64,000 nucleotides of DNA. Source: Gemmatimonadota bacterium (GTDB taxonomy: Bacteria; JAAXHH01). A program made the position numbers and the translations under genes. The stretch's first letter is position 1. Each line of letters begins with the position of its first letter. A model generated the notes under the pieces. The model was given only the letters and a program-made list of their open reading frames with translations, was not told where the DNA came from and made no database searches. Shown here piece after piece: positions 7,671 through 16,810 of the stretch. The stretch lies in NCBI GenBank assembly GCA_009837395.1, contig VXTP01000043.1:124001-188000 (forward strand). Direction: 5' to 3'.

Positions 7671-9314
7671 CTATTCCCGGGTCTTGTATAGCCGGGAATA
7701 CATGAGGGCGCCCACGATACCGTCGTAATCCCTGGAGTATCCCTTGAGGTTGGACTTGCGGAGCTGAAGCGTCAGGGGATGGAAGACGAAGGCGGCGCCG
7801 TAGTCCCTCACGAGTATCTCTTCCGCCTGCCTGTAGAGGTCCGTTCGTAGGACCGGGTCCAGTGCGGCCCCGGCTCTTTCGACCAGCGCGTCGAATTCGG
7901 GCTGCGCCCAGTCGTGCCGTCCCGCGCCTTTCGGCTGGGAGTGCCAGGTCATGTCGAGCATGTTGCGCGGATCCATGTAGTCGGCGACGAACCGCAGAAA
8001 GCCGAAGTCCATTTCCCAGTTGTACAGCTTGCTCATGTAGGCCGTCCGGTCGAGCGTGCGAACGGTGACGTCGACCCCCAGGTGTTCCAGCAGCATGCTC
8101 TGGATGGCTTCGCCGGCCATCTTCATGGACGGCGTCGGCGCGCGCAGCCACATTTCCTGTCTCGGAAACCCCCTGCCGTTCGGATAGCCGGCCTCCCGCA
8201 TCAGCGCTTTCGCGCGGACCGGATCGAAGGCCTGGTATGTTTTCATCGCGTCGCCGTTGTATTCCTTGAAGTCGGGCGGCATCATGGAGTAGGCCGGTGC
8301 CGCCGCGCCCCTGAGGACGACCCTGCAAATCGCGTCCCGGTCCAGCGCCCTGGCGAAGGCTTCTCTCACGCGGATGTCGTCGAACGGCGGTTCCGCCACC
8401 TTGAAGAACAGGTACCAGGTCGTTCTTCCCGGCGTCTTCACGAGTTCCCGGCTGAGTACGGGATGCCGTTCGATCCGGTCCATGTCGTTGATATCGACCG
8501 TCTCCACATCCACTTCGTTGTTCTCATAGGCCAGGACGGTCTGTGCCGCCGCGTAGCGGAATGGATGGATGACCTTTTCCAGCAGGGGCTTGTGGGGGCC
8601 GTTGTACATGGGATCGGGGACGAAGGTCATGTGGCTTCCCGTGGACCATTCGGCCATCCTGAAACCGGAGTTCGAAACGATGCGGTCGACCTCGGTCCAT
8701 TTCCGGCCGTGCTTTTCCACGGCCCAGCGCGGCGCGGGGTAGGCCAGTCCGAAGGATACCACGTGGGGAAAGTGGGGCGCGCTGCGCTCCATGTCCACCC
8801 GGAGCGTGAGATCGTCGACGGCGCGGACCCCTAGCCGGGTAAGGTCGGTGATTTCTCCTAAGCTGATGGCCTTCGCGTTTCGGATATCGTAGTAGAAGAA
8901 GGCGTAGGGATTGGCGTTGGCCGGATCGAGCATCCGCCTGAAAGCAAAGACGAAGTCGTGGGCGGTTACGGGCCGGCCGTCGCTCCACCGGGCGTCGGGC
9001 CGAAGGTGGAACGTCCATTCCGTGGCGTCGTCGGAGACGTCATAATGGGTGGCGGCGCCCGGTATGGGCTGCCAAAGCTCGTCCCGGATGAGCAGGGTTT
9101 CGAAGGGCAGGAGCGTGGATTCCCCGTCGTACAGATTGATCTGGATGTCGAGGCTGCGCGGTTCCGGGCTCATCACCCGGAAAACCTGGTGGTCGGGCGG
9201 CGCCGCGTCGGCCGGGAGCGCGACGCCGACGGAATTCGTGTACTGGGCATGGGAAATACCGGCCGGCGACACGACGGCCGCGGCCAGCAGCAGGACGGAA
9301 AGTACCTTGTACAT
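7671..9314 (-). CDS. ABC-type oligopeptide-binding protein (SBP_bac_5 / OppA-like)
   Basis: The 547-residue protein starts with a Sec signal peptide (hydrophobic core LSVLLLAAAVV, likely cleavage after SHA near residue 24). The mature part carries the family-5 solute-binding pattern: RSLDIQ, LIRDELWQPIPGAA, WTFHLRPDARWSDGRPVTAHDFVFAFRR (the SBP_bac_5 signature block) and repeated AFARALDRD/AYSMMPP segments. It should bind peptides in the periplasm for an ABC importer. No permease or ATPase gene is adjacent, so it either shares a transporter encoded elsewhere or has another role. Its promoter is at 9368-9397. Confidence 0.92.
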   Translation of the reverse strand: MYKVLSVLLLAAAVVSPAGISHAQYTNSVGVALPADAAPPDHQVFRVMSPEPRSLDIQINLYDGESTLLPFETLLIRDELWQPIPGAATHYDVSDDATEWTFHLRPDARWSDGRPVTAHDFVFAFRRMLDPANANPYAFFYYDIRNAKAISLGEITDLTRLGVRAVDDLTLRVDMERSAPHFPHVVSFGLAYPAPRWAVEKHGRKWTEVDRIVSNSGFRMAEWSTGSHMTFVPDPMYNGPHKPLLEKVIHPFRYAAAQTVLAYENNEVDVETVDINDMDRIERHPVLSRELVKTPGRTTWYLFFKVAEPPFDDIRVREAFARALDRDAICRVVLRGAAAPAYSMMPPDFKEYNGDAMKTYQAFDPVRAKALMREAGYPNGRGFPRQEMWLRAPTPSMKMAGEAIQSMLLEHLGVDVTVRTLDRTAYMSKLYNWEMDFGFLRFVADYMDPRNMLDMTWHSQPKGAGRHDWAQPEFDALVERAGAALDPVLRTDLYRQAEEILVRDYGAAFVFHPLTLQLRKSNLKGYSRDYDGIVGALMYSRLYKTRE

Positions 9315-9367
9315 GGGGATTCCGGGGTTAGCTGAATCTGAGTCGTCCGTACCGACGATGAGCGGTC

Positions 9368-9397
9368 AATATAGACCCGCCGGCGAAGGCAGGTCAA
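9368..9397 (-). promoter_or_regulatory. Promoter of the oligopeptide-binding protein gene
   Basis: On the minus strand, TTGACC (9397-9392), an 18-bp spacer and TATATT (9373-9368) lie about 55 bases upstream of the ATG at 9314. It is back-to-back with a TTGACA box at 9424 facing the other way. Confidence 0.5.
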
Positions 9398-9423
9398 GAG
9401 ATTGTCCGTCGTCCTGTATTTGC

Positions 9424-9452
9424 TTGACATCCGCTATCCCTGCGCCTACTTG
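9424..9452 (+). promoter_or_regulatory. Possible promoter of the AI-2E transporter gene
   Basis: A perfect TTGACA (9424-9429) is followed 17 bp later by a poor -10 (TACTTG). The spacing to the ATG at 9496 is reasonable. The -35 is convincing but the -10 is not. Confidence 0.35.
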
Positions 9453-9495
9453 ATAACACGGCGTTTCCGTCAGTTTCGGCGTTCTGTCCGGGGTC

Positions 9496-10605
9496 ATGCC
9501 CATGCTGTCTGAAAGTCCCATTACCTTTGACCGCGTAATCCGCATCGCGATCGCCGTGGGCGTGATCTGGCTGTTGATCTCCCTGATCGCCTATCTGAGC
9601 GACGTGCTCATACCCTTTGCCGTCGCACTGCTGCTCGCCTACCTGATCAATCCCCTGACTTCCTGGCTGCAACGGAAACTGCCCTTCAAGCAACGAATCA
9701 TCTCCGTACTGCTGAGCCTGACGATCATCCTCGCCGCCGTAGTCCTGTTCCTTTCGATCCTTATCCCGATGGTCGTGTCCGAAGTCGCACAGATGCAGCG
9801 GCTGCTCTCCGGGCTGGTGGACGCGGACCAGTGGCAGGCGAGGCTGGAGGATTACGTTCCGGAAGAAATCAGGATATACATCGCGGACTTGGTCCGGTTC
9901 GAGGAACTAGTCCAACTCCTGAACTTCGAGAACATCCGGCTGTTCTTCCAACAGATCCTGCCCGGCATATGGGGCGTATTCTCGGGTACCATCAGCTTCG
10001 TCATCGGTCTTGCGGTCGTCATCGTCATCCTGCTCTACCTGGTCTTCATCCTGCTGGACTTCGACGAGATCTCCGAAGGCTGGAAGAGCCTGATCCCCGA
10101 CCAGTACCGGCAGGTCGTACTCGACATCGTATCGGACTTTGCGAGGGCCATGCGGGTCTATTTCCGCGCCCAGGCACTCATCGCCTTCATCGTCGGACTG
10201 CTCTTCGCGCTGGGCTTCTGGCTGATCGGCCTGCCCATGGGCATATTACTGGGCCTTTTTATCGGGTTGCTCAACATGGTGCCCTACCTGCAGGTCGTAG
10301 GCCTCATCCCGGCGGTGCTGTTCGCGATTGTCGGGGCCCTGGGCGCCGGTGAGAGCATCTGGGTCATGCTCATCCTCGTCCTGGCCGTGTTCGCTGTCGT
10401 ACAGGTCATTCAGGACGCCATCCTCGTGCCCAGGATCATGGGCAGGGCGACCGGGTTCAACCCGGCCGTGATCCTCCTTTCCCTGTCCATCTGGGGAAAA
10501 CTGCTGGGTATCCTGGGGTTGTTGATCGCGCTGCCGGTGACGTTCCTGGCCCATTCGTACTACAAGCGGTTCCTGAAGGGTTCTCAACCGGTGGAGGAGC
10601 AGTAA
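9496..10605 (+). CDS. AI-2E family transporter / PerM-like membrane protein
   Basis: The 369-residue protein has about eight hydrophobic helices. It begins with an IPFAVALLLAYLINPLTSWLQRK segment, has a long soluble stretch rich in Leu/Glu near 85-160, and ends with the conserved AI-2E/PerM block (NPAVILLSLSIWGKLLGILGLLIALP). Members export or import small molecules, including AI-2 or Na+/H+ in studied cases. The substrate is not predictable here. A second ATG at 9502 is an alternative start. The stop codon TAA directly abuts the ATG of the dCMP deaminase gene, so the two are co-translated. Confidence 0.88.
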   Translation: MPMLSESPITFDRVIRIAIAVGVIWLLISLIAYLSDVLIPFAVALLLAYLINPLTSWLQRKLPFKQRIISVLLSLTIILAAVVLFLSILIPMVVSEVAQMQRLLSGLVDADQWQARLEDYVPEEIRIYIADLVRFEELVQLLNFENIRLFFQQILPGIWGVFSGTISFVIGLAVVIVILLYLVFILLDFDEISEGWKSLIPDQYRQVVLDIVSDFARAMRVYFRAQALIAFIVGLLFALGFWLIGLPMGILLGLFIGLLNMVPYLQVVGLIPAVLFAIVGALGAGESIWVMLILVLAVFAVVQVIQDAILVPRIMGRATGFNPAVILLSLSIWGKLLGILGLLIALPVTFLAHSYYKRFLKGSQPVEEQ

Positions 10606-11100
10606 ATGGAAAGGATCTCCTGGGATGAGTATTTCCTGCGCATCGCCTATGCCGTTGCGGCGCGATCGAACTGCATTCGCCGGCACATCGGCGCCGTGAT
10701 CGTGAATGAAAAGATCATCACCAGCACGGGCTATAACGGCACCCCCATGGGCATACCCAACTGCTTCGACGGCGGATGCAAGCGATGCAATTCGGACGGA
10801 CCGTCCGGGGCGAACCTCGACGAATGCGTCTGTATACACGCCGAGGAAAACGCCATCGTCTTCGCCGCGCGCCACGGGTCTTCGACGAGCGGCGCCACGC
10901 TCTACACGACCAACAAGCCCTGCCTGGGCTGTCTGAAAAAGTCCATCCAGGCGGGGATTCGCCGGGTGGTATTCGCAGAGGAGTACGCCTACACGAAGTC
11001 CGTCGAAGAGGTGTATGGCTGGCTGGTGGAAGAATCCGGAATCGAGATGGTCGAACTGAAGCTGGACGAGCATCCGGAAACCGTCGTGCATACGGTCTGA
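10606..11100 (+). CDS. Deoxycytidylate (dCMP) deaminase
   Basis: The 164-residue protein has the zinc and catalytic motif H78-A79-E80 and PCLGC with C106 and C109, the signature of the cytidine/deoxycytidylate deaminase family. Extra Cys/His residues in GGCKRC near 56-61 match the second, structural zinc site of ComEB-type dCMP deaminases. It converts dCMP to dUMP for thymidylate synthesis. GAGGAG at the end of the transporter gene acts as the ribosome site. Confidence 0.93.
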   Translation: MERISWDEYFLRIAYAVAARSNCIRRHIGAVIVNEKIITSTGYNGTPMGIPNCFDGGCKRCNSDGPSGANLDECVCIHAEENAIVFAARHGSSTSGATLYTTNKPCLGCLKKSIQAGIRRVVFAEEYAYTKSVEEVYGWLVEESGIEMVELKLDEHPETVVHTV

Positions 11101-11215
11101 CGACCCCAAGAACCGGGGATATTCTGCTTGACGCGCGGCCGGTCAGTCCGGAAATTACGCGCGAATCAACAAGGATCTCGGTAACGACCATCAAACGTGC
11201 GAACCGGGTGACGTT

Positions 11216-11953
11216 TTGCATACCAGCGAACGCATCACGCAGGCGGACTTCGTCTATCGCCGGCGGCAGGATACTAAAGCGGAGGTCCTGTCGTTTACCG
11301 AAGCGTATCCCGATTACCATCCACAGGACCGCGTGGGACTGGTCTCGCCCCGGTTGGAAGACGGCGTATTCGGGTTGGCCGGCGCCGTCCTCGGCCTTGC
11401 GACCGGGTTCTACGACTGCCTCCGGTCGCAAGGGGGCGAGTTCTTCAACTACCCCCAGCATCACGTGTTCATCGGGGGACGGGAAGGGCGCGTGCACACG
11501 CGGAACGGTGACCGGGACCTTTCCATCCCAGAGTTGGGAAGTGCCTGGGGATGGCTCGACGTCTGGCCGGAGACAAACTGGCACATCTGTCCGGCGACGC
11601 CGGCCGGTATGATAGAGGCGGCCTTCCGACTCCAGGTCAACCGTCTGTTCTGGCCGGTTTCATTCATGCCCGGTACCGTGGATGAGCCGCTTTCGCATTA
11701 CGCCTACAGGCTGCTGCGCGGAAGGCTGAAATCCGTCTGGTATTACAACTGCGAGGATGGAAATCTGGAAGTCAGAGCATCGGGGTCCGCCGCGGACGTC
11801 ATCCGGGAGAGCCTGGAGCGTCTTCCCGGTGGATGCGCGGAGTCTAACAACGAGATGGATAAGGCGTCCCGGCCGTGGACTGTAAATCGTTTTAGATCAG
11901 TGGAACCTGAAGCGTTTCTTGAAGATATGTCGGTCTGCTTCACGGATGGATGA
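11216..11953 (+). CDS. Hypothetical protein, unrecognised
   Basis: This is a 245-residue soluble protein with no signal peptide and many aromatic residues. Tryptophan-rich segments include SAWGWLDVWPETNWHICPA and NRLFWPVSFM. I do not recognise the family. The frame is kept because it is clean, has the same codon style as its neighbours, and fills the gap between the deaminase and dioxygenase genes. The first codon is a TTG with only a weak ribosome site, so the true start is uncertain. It may be co-transcribed with the dioxygenase-HEAT protein 52 bp downstream. Confidence 0.6.
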   Translation: MHTSERITQADFVYRRRQDTKAEVLSFTEAYPDYHPQDRVGLVSPRLEDGVFGLAGAVLGLATGFYDCLRSQGGEFFNYPQHHVFIGGREGRVHTRNGDRDLSIPELGSAWGWLDVWPETNWHICPATPAGMIEAAFRLQVNRLFWPVSFMPGTVDEPLSHYAYRLLRGRLKSVWYYNCEDGNLEVRASGSAADVIRESLERLPGGCAESNNEMDKASRPWTVNRFRSVEPEAFLEDMSVCFTDG

Positions 11954-12005
11954 GCTGAAAGAAGCCATGCCAAAATGGAGCCTTGCCAAAAAGGAGCAGT
12001 GACCC

Positions 12006-13406
12006 ATGGTGGACAGATCCTACCTTTTCGACGATGACGCCATGCGCGACTTCATCGTGAACGGCTATCACGTGATCAATGTGGACAAGCCGGCCGCACT
12101 GCACGATGACATCTACGAGAAAACGAAGTCAATCATCGACGAAGACGGGAATCCGGGTAACAACCTGTTGCCTCGCGTGCCGGAGATCCAGCAGGTCTAC
12201 GACGATCCCAAGGTGCAGGGCGCGCTGACGAGCCTGTTGGGGCCGGATTACGTGATGCACGCCCACCGCCACCCCCACGTGAACCCGCCGAACAGCAAGG
12301 GAGGCGGCTGGCACAAGGACAGCTACTGGGGTTATGCGAAGGTGCGGGATCACCATCCGCGCTGGATCATGGCCATGTACTATCCCCAGGACACCCCGGT
12401 GGAGATCGGTCCGACGGGGGTGATACCGGGAAGCCACTACGTCGAGTCCCGCGAGGAGACCGTCGGCGGGAACGGGTCCGTCCCCGAAGGTTTTCCCGCG
12501 AGCGGCAAGGCGGGAACCGTAACCATCATTCACTTCGACCTCTGGCACCGGGCGTTTCCGAACCAGACGGACAAGGTCCGGTACATGATGAAATTCCAGT
12601 TCACACGGATGTCGGAGCCTGATCGCCCCGGGTGGAACCGGCAAAGCGAGGATATCGACCTCGGCGACCTGTCGGAAGATCCCCGGAGCGCCATGTGGCG
12701 GAACATGTGGCACTGGCTCGCCGGAAACGGGTCGGCCGGGACCCGGCAGGTAGACGGGGAACGGGTCGAGGCGCTCGCCGGCGACCTGACCCACGAACTC
12801 GAACAGCAACGCCTTCACGCGGCCTATACCCTGGCGGAGTGCGGGGAGGCTGCCTTGCCCCACCTGCTGGAAGCGCTCCAGCACGAACGGGACGAGGTCC
12901 GGCGGGAAGCGTGCTACGGGCTCGGCGCCCTGGGCGCCGCGGCCGTCGAACCACTGGTCCCCCTGCTCGGGCACGAGAACGAGCGGGTCAGGGGCTACTC
13001 GGTTTATGCCCTTGGAGACATCCGGCACGGCAGCCCGTCGGTAGCGGCGCGACTGGCGGGTCTTTCAGACGACCCGTCGCCCTTTGTCCGCCAGAACCTG
13101 GCCGATGCCCTCGGCCAGATCAAGCTGGCCGCGGATTCGGCCGTTCCCGCGCTGGTCGGCATGATGAAGGACGAGGATGAGCAGGTGCGCTCCAGGAGCG
13201 CCTACGCGCTGGCCCGGTTCGGGGACGAGGCCCAGGTGGCCATTCCGCAGCTCGCGGACGCGTGCTACGATGAAAACCGGTACGTGCAGGGCCAGGCCGC
13301 CATCGCCCTCGAACAGATCGGCACGCCGGAAGCCCTGCGCACGCTGCTGCACTGGCTGCAGGCCTCGCGGTGGTGCCCCCTGACGACGGCGAAGAGTACG
13401 TACTAG
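12006..13406 (+). CDS. Phytanoyl-CoA dioxygenase-family protein with C-terminal HEAT repeats
   Basis: The 466-residue protein is a fusion. Residues 1-205 form a PhyH-type Fe(II)/2OG oxygenase domain with H103-x-D105 (GWHKDSYWG), a distal His at 176 or 181 (HFDLWHRAF) and R192 as the likely 2OG anchor. From about 255 to the end there are five or six HEAT/PBS-lyase-type repeats of about 31 residues (L-x-D-x-x-x-x-V-R-x-x-A-x-x-A-L-G), a helical scaffold that usually binds proteins. The substrate may be presented by a partner protein. The start ATG at 12006 follows AAGGAG. A short tandem repeat follows the stop. Confidence 0.85.
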   Translation: MVDRSYLFDDDAMRDFIVNGYHVINVDKPAALHDDIYEKTKSIIDEDGNPGNNLLPRVPEIQQVYDDPKVQGALTSLLGPDYVMHAHRHPHVNPPNSKGGGWHKDSYWGYAKVRDHHPRWIMAMYYPQDTPVEIGPTGVIPGSHYVESREETVGGNGSVPEGFPASGKAGTVTIIHFDLWHRAFPNQTDKVRYMMKFQFTRMSEPDRPGWNRQSEDIDLGDLSEDPRSAMWRNMWHWLAGNGSAGTRQVDGERVEALAGDLTHELEQQRLHAAYTLAECGEAALPHLLEALQHERDEVRREACYGLGALGAAAVEPLVPLLGHENERVRGYSVYALGDIRHGSPSVAARLAGLSDDPSPFVRQNLADALGQIKLAADSAVPALVGMMKDEDEQVRSRSAYALARFGDEAQVAIPQLADACYDENRYVQGQAAIALEQIGTPEALRTLLHWLQASRWCPLTTAKSTY

Positions 13407-13407
13407 T

Positions 13408-13467
13408 GGACCCGCCTGGTCTAGCCTGGATCCGCCTGGTCTGGCTTGGACCCGCCTGGTCTTGCCA
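13408..13467. repeat. Three-copy 20-bp tandem repeat after the dioxygenase-HEAT gene
   Basis: Three copies of a 20-bp unit (GGAYCCGCCTGGTCTNGCYT) start just past the stop codon at 13406 and fill most of the convergent spacer before the membrane protein gene. There is no clear hairpin-plus-T-run. Confidence 0.75.
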
Positions 13468-13488
13468 CGGCCCGTCCGGACCCAAACG

Positions 13489-15441
13489 CTACCAGTCGTG
13501 GATCATGTGGCCCTGTCCGGGATAGAACAGGGCATCGGCGATGAAGGACAGGACGATGCCCAGGGTGTAGCCGAGCAGCACGCCCAGGAAGAACCGCTGG
13601 CCCGTGCGGTAGGCGCCGGTCCCGACCTTCAGCAGGATGAACTTGACGAGCCAGGCGAGGAAGACGGACAGGATCGAGTCCCGGATATTGCTGGCGAAGC
13701 AGATGGCGAATCCCACCGGGGCGAGGGGCCACCAGACCAGCCAGTGCCTGAGCTTCAGCAGGACCAGGAAGATCACTGCGCCCGCAGCCATGAACCAGGG
13801 CTCGTTCTGCCCGAGGGACAGCGGGTTCTTCATCCAGGTCACGATCTCGTCGTAGTAGTTCTGGTTGAGCCCGTCGAACGCGCCCCCTCCGAAGTTGTAC
13901 GCCCCGATCGCGTATCCCGACTGGATCGAGTAGGCCAGCGCCGTGACCATGCTCACCAGGAAGGTGGCGGTGAGCACGAGCAGCAGTCCCTTCTTCCGCG
14001 GCCAGAATCCGTCCGTAAGGCGGTCGGCCAGCACGACCGATCCCATCCCCAGTCCGCGCCAGTTCCGCGCGTAGGCGCTCGCCAGGCCCAGTGACGTCAG
14101 GCTCGGTCCCGACACGTTCCCCGATCCCATGGACAGCACCGTGATCTGGTGCGCGTTCACGGGCAGGTCGAGAAACACCACCCCCGTCTCCGCGATGACC
14201 TTCGTGGTGCCGAAGTAAAGGATGAACAGGAAGGCCAGGAACACGGCCATGACCGGCAGGGACAGGCCGGACTGGTACAGCCAGGCGCAGATGAAGGCGG
14301 ATCCCAGCAGTAACCCGATCACGGCGGTCCGGTAGGATACGAGCTCCTTCGAATCGTCCGGTCCGGCGTCCGGTCCACCGTCTCGTCCGAACGCTTTGCG
14401 GAACACCCCGAACAGGTGCCGCCGTGCGGTCCAGAGGCTGTATCCCACGTACACGAGGAACCCGCCGAAAAACTGCGCGTTGACGCCGCCGCTGCCGCCG
14501 GGACCGCTGCTGGCCGTGTTGAGCCCAATGTAGTTCAGCGCGCCGATCTCGAAAAGGCCCAGCATGAAGAAGACCCAGATGCTCAGCAGGATGTCGACGT
14601 TGATGAAGTATCCGAAGCTGAGCATGTAGGGGCTGATGCGCAGGGGAATGGCGGGGAACATCGGGCTCAGCTGGAGCGGCGTCTCGAAGAAGGTGCCCAC
14701 GGGCAGTTGCGGCACGACCAGGGCGAAGGAGAAGATGTTCCAGACCGCGATGGCCAGCGCGAGGCCGAACCCGAGCTGGAAGAGGCGGTCGTAGATCAGT
14801 TTCGGCCAGCGGCCGGGCGACTGGTCCCCGGCGATGAGCTCCAGGGGGACCTGCACGAGGGGAAAGGTGAGCCGTTCGTAGTCCACCCACTGTTTCCTGA
14901 ATATGGTCGCCACGCACGCGCCGACGACGAATATCGCGACGAGAAAGCTCATCCACCAGGCGACGGGTACGATCCAGGGTGACCAGGGCATGGTCCCGCC
15001 CGGGGGCAGTCCCTCGTAGAACCACCCCATGGCGTTGTTCTGGTTGCTCGCGACGAGCCAGCCCGGCAGATAGGGGTGGAACAGCTCCGCCCACTGGTTC
15101 TCGGGCTGGGCGAAATAGAAGGGCGTCGAAATGATGGTCAGGAAGTACGATACGAAGGCCTTGCCGGGTATGAGGCTCGAAATGAGCAGGATGCAGAAGA
15201 TCAGCGCCAGTTCGCGGCCGGTGAAGGCGGCCTTTTGGGCGATGCCCCGGACGAAGGGATTGTATACGAATACAACGAGCAGGAACAGGGCCAGGGCGGA
15301 GATGGGCAGGTGGGCCACCGACATGCGGGACGAATGCAGGATATAGGTCCCGTAGGTCACCCAGATGTTGAGGACGATGGCCAGGACCAGCCCCGTAGCG
15401 AGGGACCGGGCCGTGATTACGGAGTTTGGCGTTCCTGCCAC
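13489..15441 (-). CDS. Large multi-pass membrane protein (OPT-like / DUF6785-type)
   Basis: The protein of about 650 residues has roughly 15-16 hydrophobic helices. Conserved-looking blocks include RELALIFCILLISSLIPGK and the motif ERLTFPL, which recurs in the second membrane protein at 54590. This supports a shared family resembling oligopeptide transporters (OPT). I choose the GTG at 15441, which has GGAGG four bases upstream and overlaps the sulfatase 3' end by 25 bp; an earlier ATG at 15498 lies deeper inside the sulfatase gene. Coupling to the sulfatase suggests import of, or exchange linked to, its product. The family call is from memory of similar proteins, not from a search. Confidence 0.7.
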   Translation of the reverse strand: MAGTPNSVITARSLATGLVLAIVLNIWVTYGTYILHSSRMSVAHLPISALALFLLVVFVYNPFVRGIAQKAAFTGRELALIFCILLISSLIPGKAFVSYFLTIISTPFYFAQPENQWAELFHPYLPGWLVASNQNNAMGWFYEGLPPGGTMPWSPWIVPVAWWMSFLVAIFVVGACVATIFRKQWVDYERLTFPLVQVPLELIAGDQSPGRWPKLIYDRLFQLGFGLALAIAVWNIFSFALVVPQLPVGTFFETPLQLSPMFPAIPLRISPYMLSFGYFINVDILLSIWVFFMLGLFEIGALNYIGLNTASSGPGGSGGVNAQFFGGFLVYVGYSLWTARRHLFGVFRKAFGRDGGPDAGPDDSKELVSYRTAVIGLLLGSAFICAWLYQSGLSLPVMAVFLAFLFILYFGTTKVIAETGVVFLDLPVNAHQITVLSMGSGNVSGPSLTSLGLASAYARNWRGLGMGSVVLADRLTDGFWPRKKGLLLVLTATFLVSMVTALAYSIQSGYAIGAYNFGGGAFDGLNQNYYDEIVTWMKNPLSLGQNEPWFMAAGAVIFLVLLKLRHWLVWWPLAPVGFAICFASNIRDSILSVFLAWLVKFILLKVGTGAYRTGQRFFLGVLLGYTLGIVLSFIADALFYPGQGHMIHDW

Positions 15442-16775
15442 ACGACCTCCAGGGGATCGGGGATGGCGTAGGGCTTGACCCGCTGTTCGTGAAGCCACTC
15501 CGACAAGTAGTGATCCATGCTGTGCAGGATCTGCGGCTGGTCATCGGCCAGATTCCGCGTCTGGTTCGGGTCGCTTCCCATATCGTACAGGGCCACCGGG
15601 TCGAACCGGTATCCGAAGTCGTCGTAGGTCCTGATCATGAGGTGATCGGGCGTCCGCACCGCCCGCTGCAGCGTGTACAGGCCGTGACCCCAGACCAGGT
15701 AGTCGTGCAGGCGGCACTGTCCGGTGGCGAGTCCGTCCGCGAAGGACCGCCCGTCGTAGTATTCCGGCACTTCCCCGCCGACCAGGTCGATGAGCGTCGC
15801 GCTCAGATCCACGTTATAAAGCAGATCGCCGCAGGTGGATCCGGGCGGCGTAACACCAGGCCACTTGATGACCAGCGGGATGCGGTGTATGCATTCGTCG
15901 GCGCACACGTGGTCGCCGTAAATGCCGTGCTCCCCCATAGCCTCGCCGTGATCCGCCGAGATGATGATCGCCGTGTCATCCAGGTCGCCCAGGGCGTCCA
16001 GGGCGTTCAGTACCTGCTGAACGTGATGGTCGGTGTACCGGATTTCCGCGTCGTATCCGGTCACTATGTGATTCAGGTCGTCCGTGTCCCGGATGGCGTT
16101 CGGCATGTTCGGCGTGGGGCTCGGCCGGTCTCCGGGAAAGAGGTGGGACGCGGTGAACCACCCGTCGATATCCTGGTGGCCGCGTATCGCTTCTTCATTT
16201 GGCCAGTCTACTGCCGGCGGATGGACCGCCATGCGGTCGAACCCGTCGCGAGGTGCTTCGTAGACCCGGTGCGGGTCCCAGTAGTTGATGTACAGCAGGA
16301 AGTCGTCCCGATCGCCGTTCGCGGCGATCCAGCGAAGCACGGCCTCGTTGACTTCGTCCGCCGTCTCCGATCCCGTCTTCAGGTTGGGCGAATGAAACTC
16401 CGACCAGCCCAGCCCGAACCAGGTCGCGCAGTGCCGGGTGGGGAAATTGGAGAAGCAGACGGTGTCGTAACCGTGCTGGCGCAGTCTTCTCTGCAACAGC
16501 TGGTTCCGCTCGTCGGGCCCGCCGTACCTTTGCTCCAGGATATGAAGCTTCGATGCGGGGCCGCCGTGGGTCACCACGCCGTTGTTGATCCCGAAACGGC
16601 CGGTGATCCATCCGTGCCTGGACGGCATGCAGGGGGAGTCCGCGCAGTAGTACCGGTCGAAACGCATGCCTTGCGCGGCGATCTCGTCGATGGCGGGCGA
16701 GGTCGGCCGGCCATAGCCGTAGCAACCCAGGTGGTCCGGCCTCAGACTGTCGATGTCGAAGAAGACGATGCGCAA
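15417..16775 (-). CDS. Sulfatase (alkaline phosphatase superfamily, Cys-type)
   Basis: The 452-residue protein has the aspartates of the metal site at its N-terminus (FFDIDSLRPDHLGCYGY). The type-I sulfatase signature C49-M-P-S-R53-x-x-x-I-T-G follows, in which Cys49 would be converted to formylglycine by an FGE enzyme not in this window. A later SADHGEAMGEHG block supplies further metal ligands. It probably hydrolyses a sulfate or phosphate ester, perhaps on a sulfated sugar. No signal peptide is evident, so it may act in the cytoplasm. It overlaps the membrane protein gene downstream. Confidence 0.92.
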   Translation of the reverse strand: MRIVFFDIDSLRPDHLGCYGYGRPTSPAIDEIAAQGMRFDRYYCADSPCMPSRHGWITGRFGINNGVVTHGGPASKLHILEQRYGGPDERNQLLQRRLRQHGYDTVCFSNFPTRHCATWFGLGWSEFHSPNLKTGSETADEVNEAVLRWIAANGDRDDFLLYINYWDPHRVYEAPRDGFDRMAVHPPAVDWPNEEAIRGHQDIDGWFTASHLFPGDRPSPTPNMPNAIRDTDDLNHIVTGYDAEIRYTDHHVQQVLNALDALGDLDDTAIIISADHGEAMGEHGIYGDHVCADECIHRIPLVIKWPGVTPPGSTCGDLLYNVDLSATLIDLVGGEVPEYYDGRSFADGLATGQCRLHDYLVWGHGLYTLQRAVRTPDHLMIRTYDDFGYRFDPVALYDMGSDPNQTRNLADDQPQILHSMDHYLSEWLHEQRVKPYAIPDPLEVVWQERQTP

Positions 16776-16810
16776 GGAGGATTACCGGTATCCTGGGTAA
16801 ATGAAATCCG

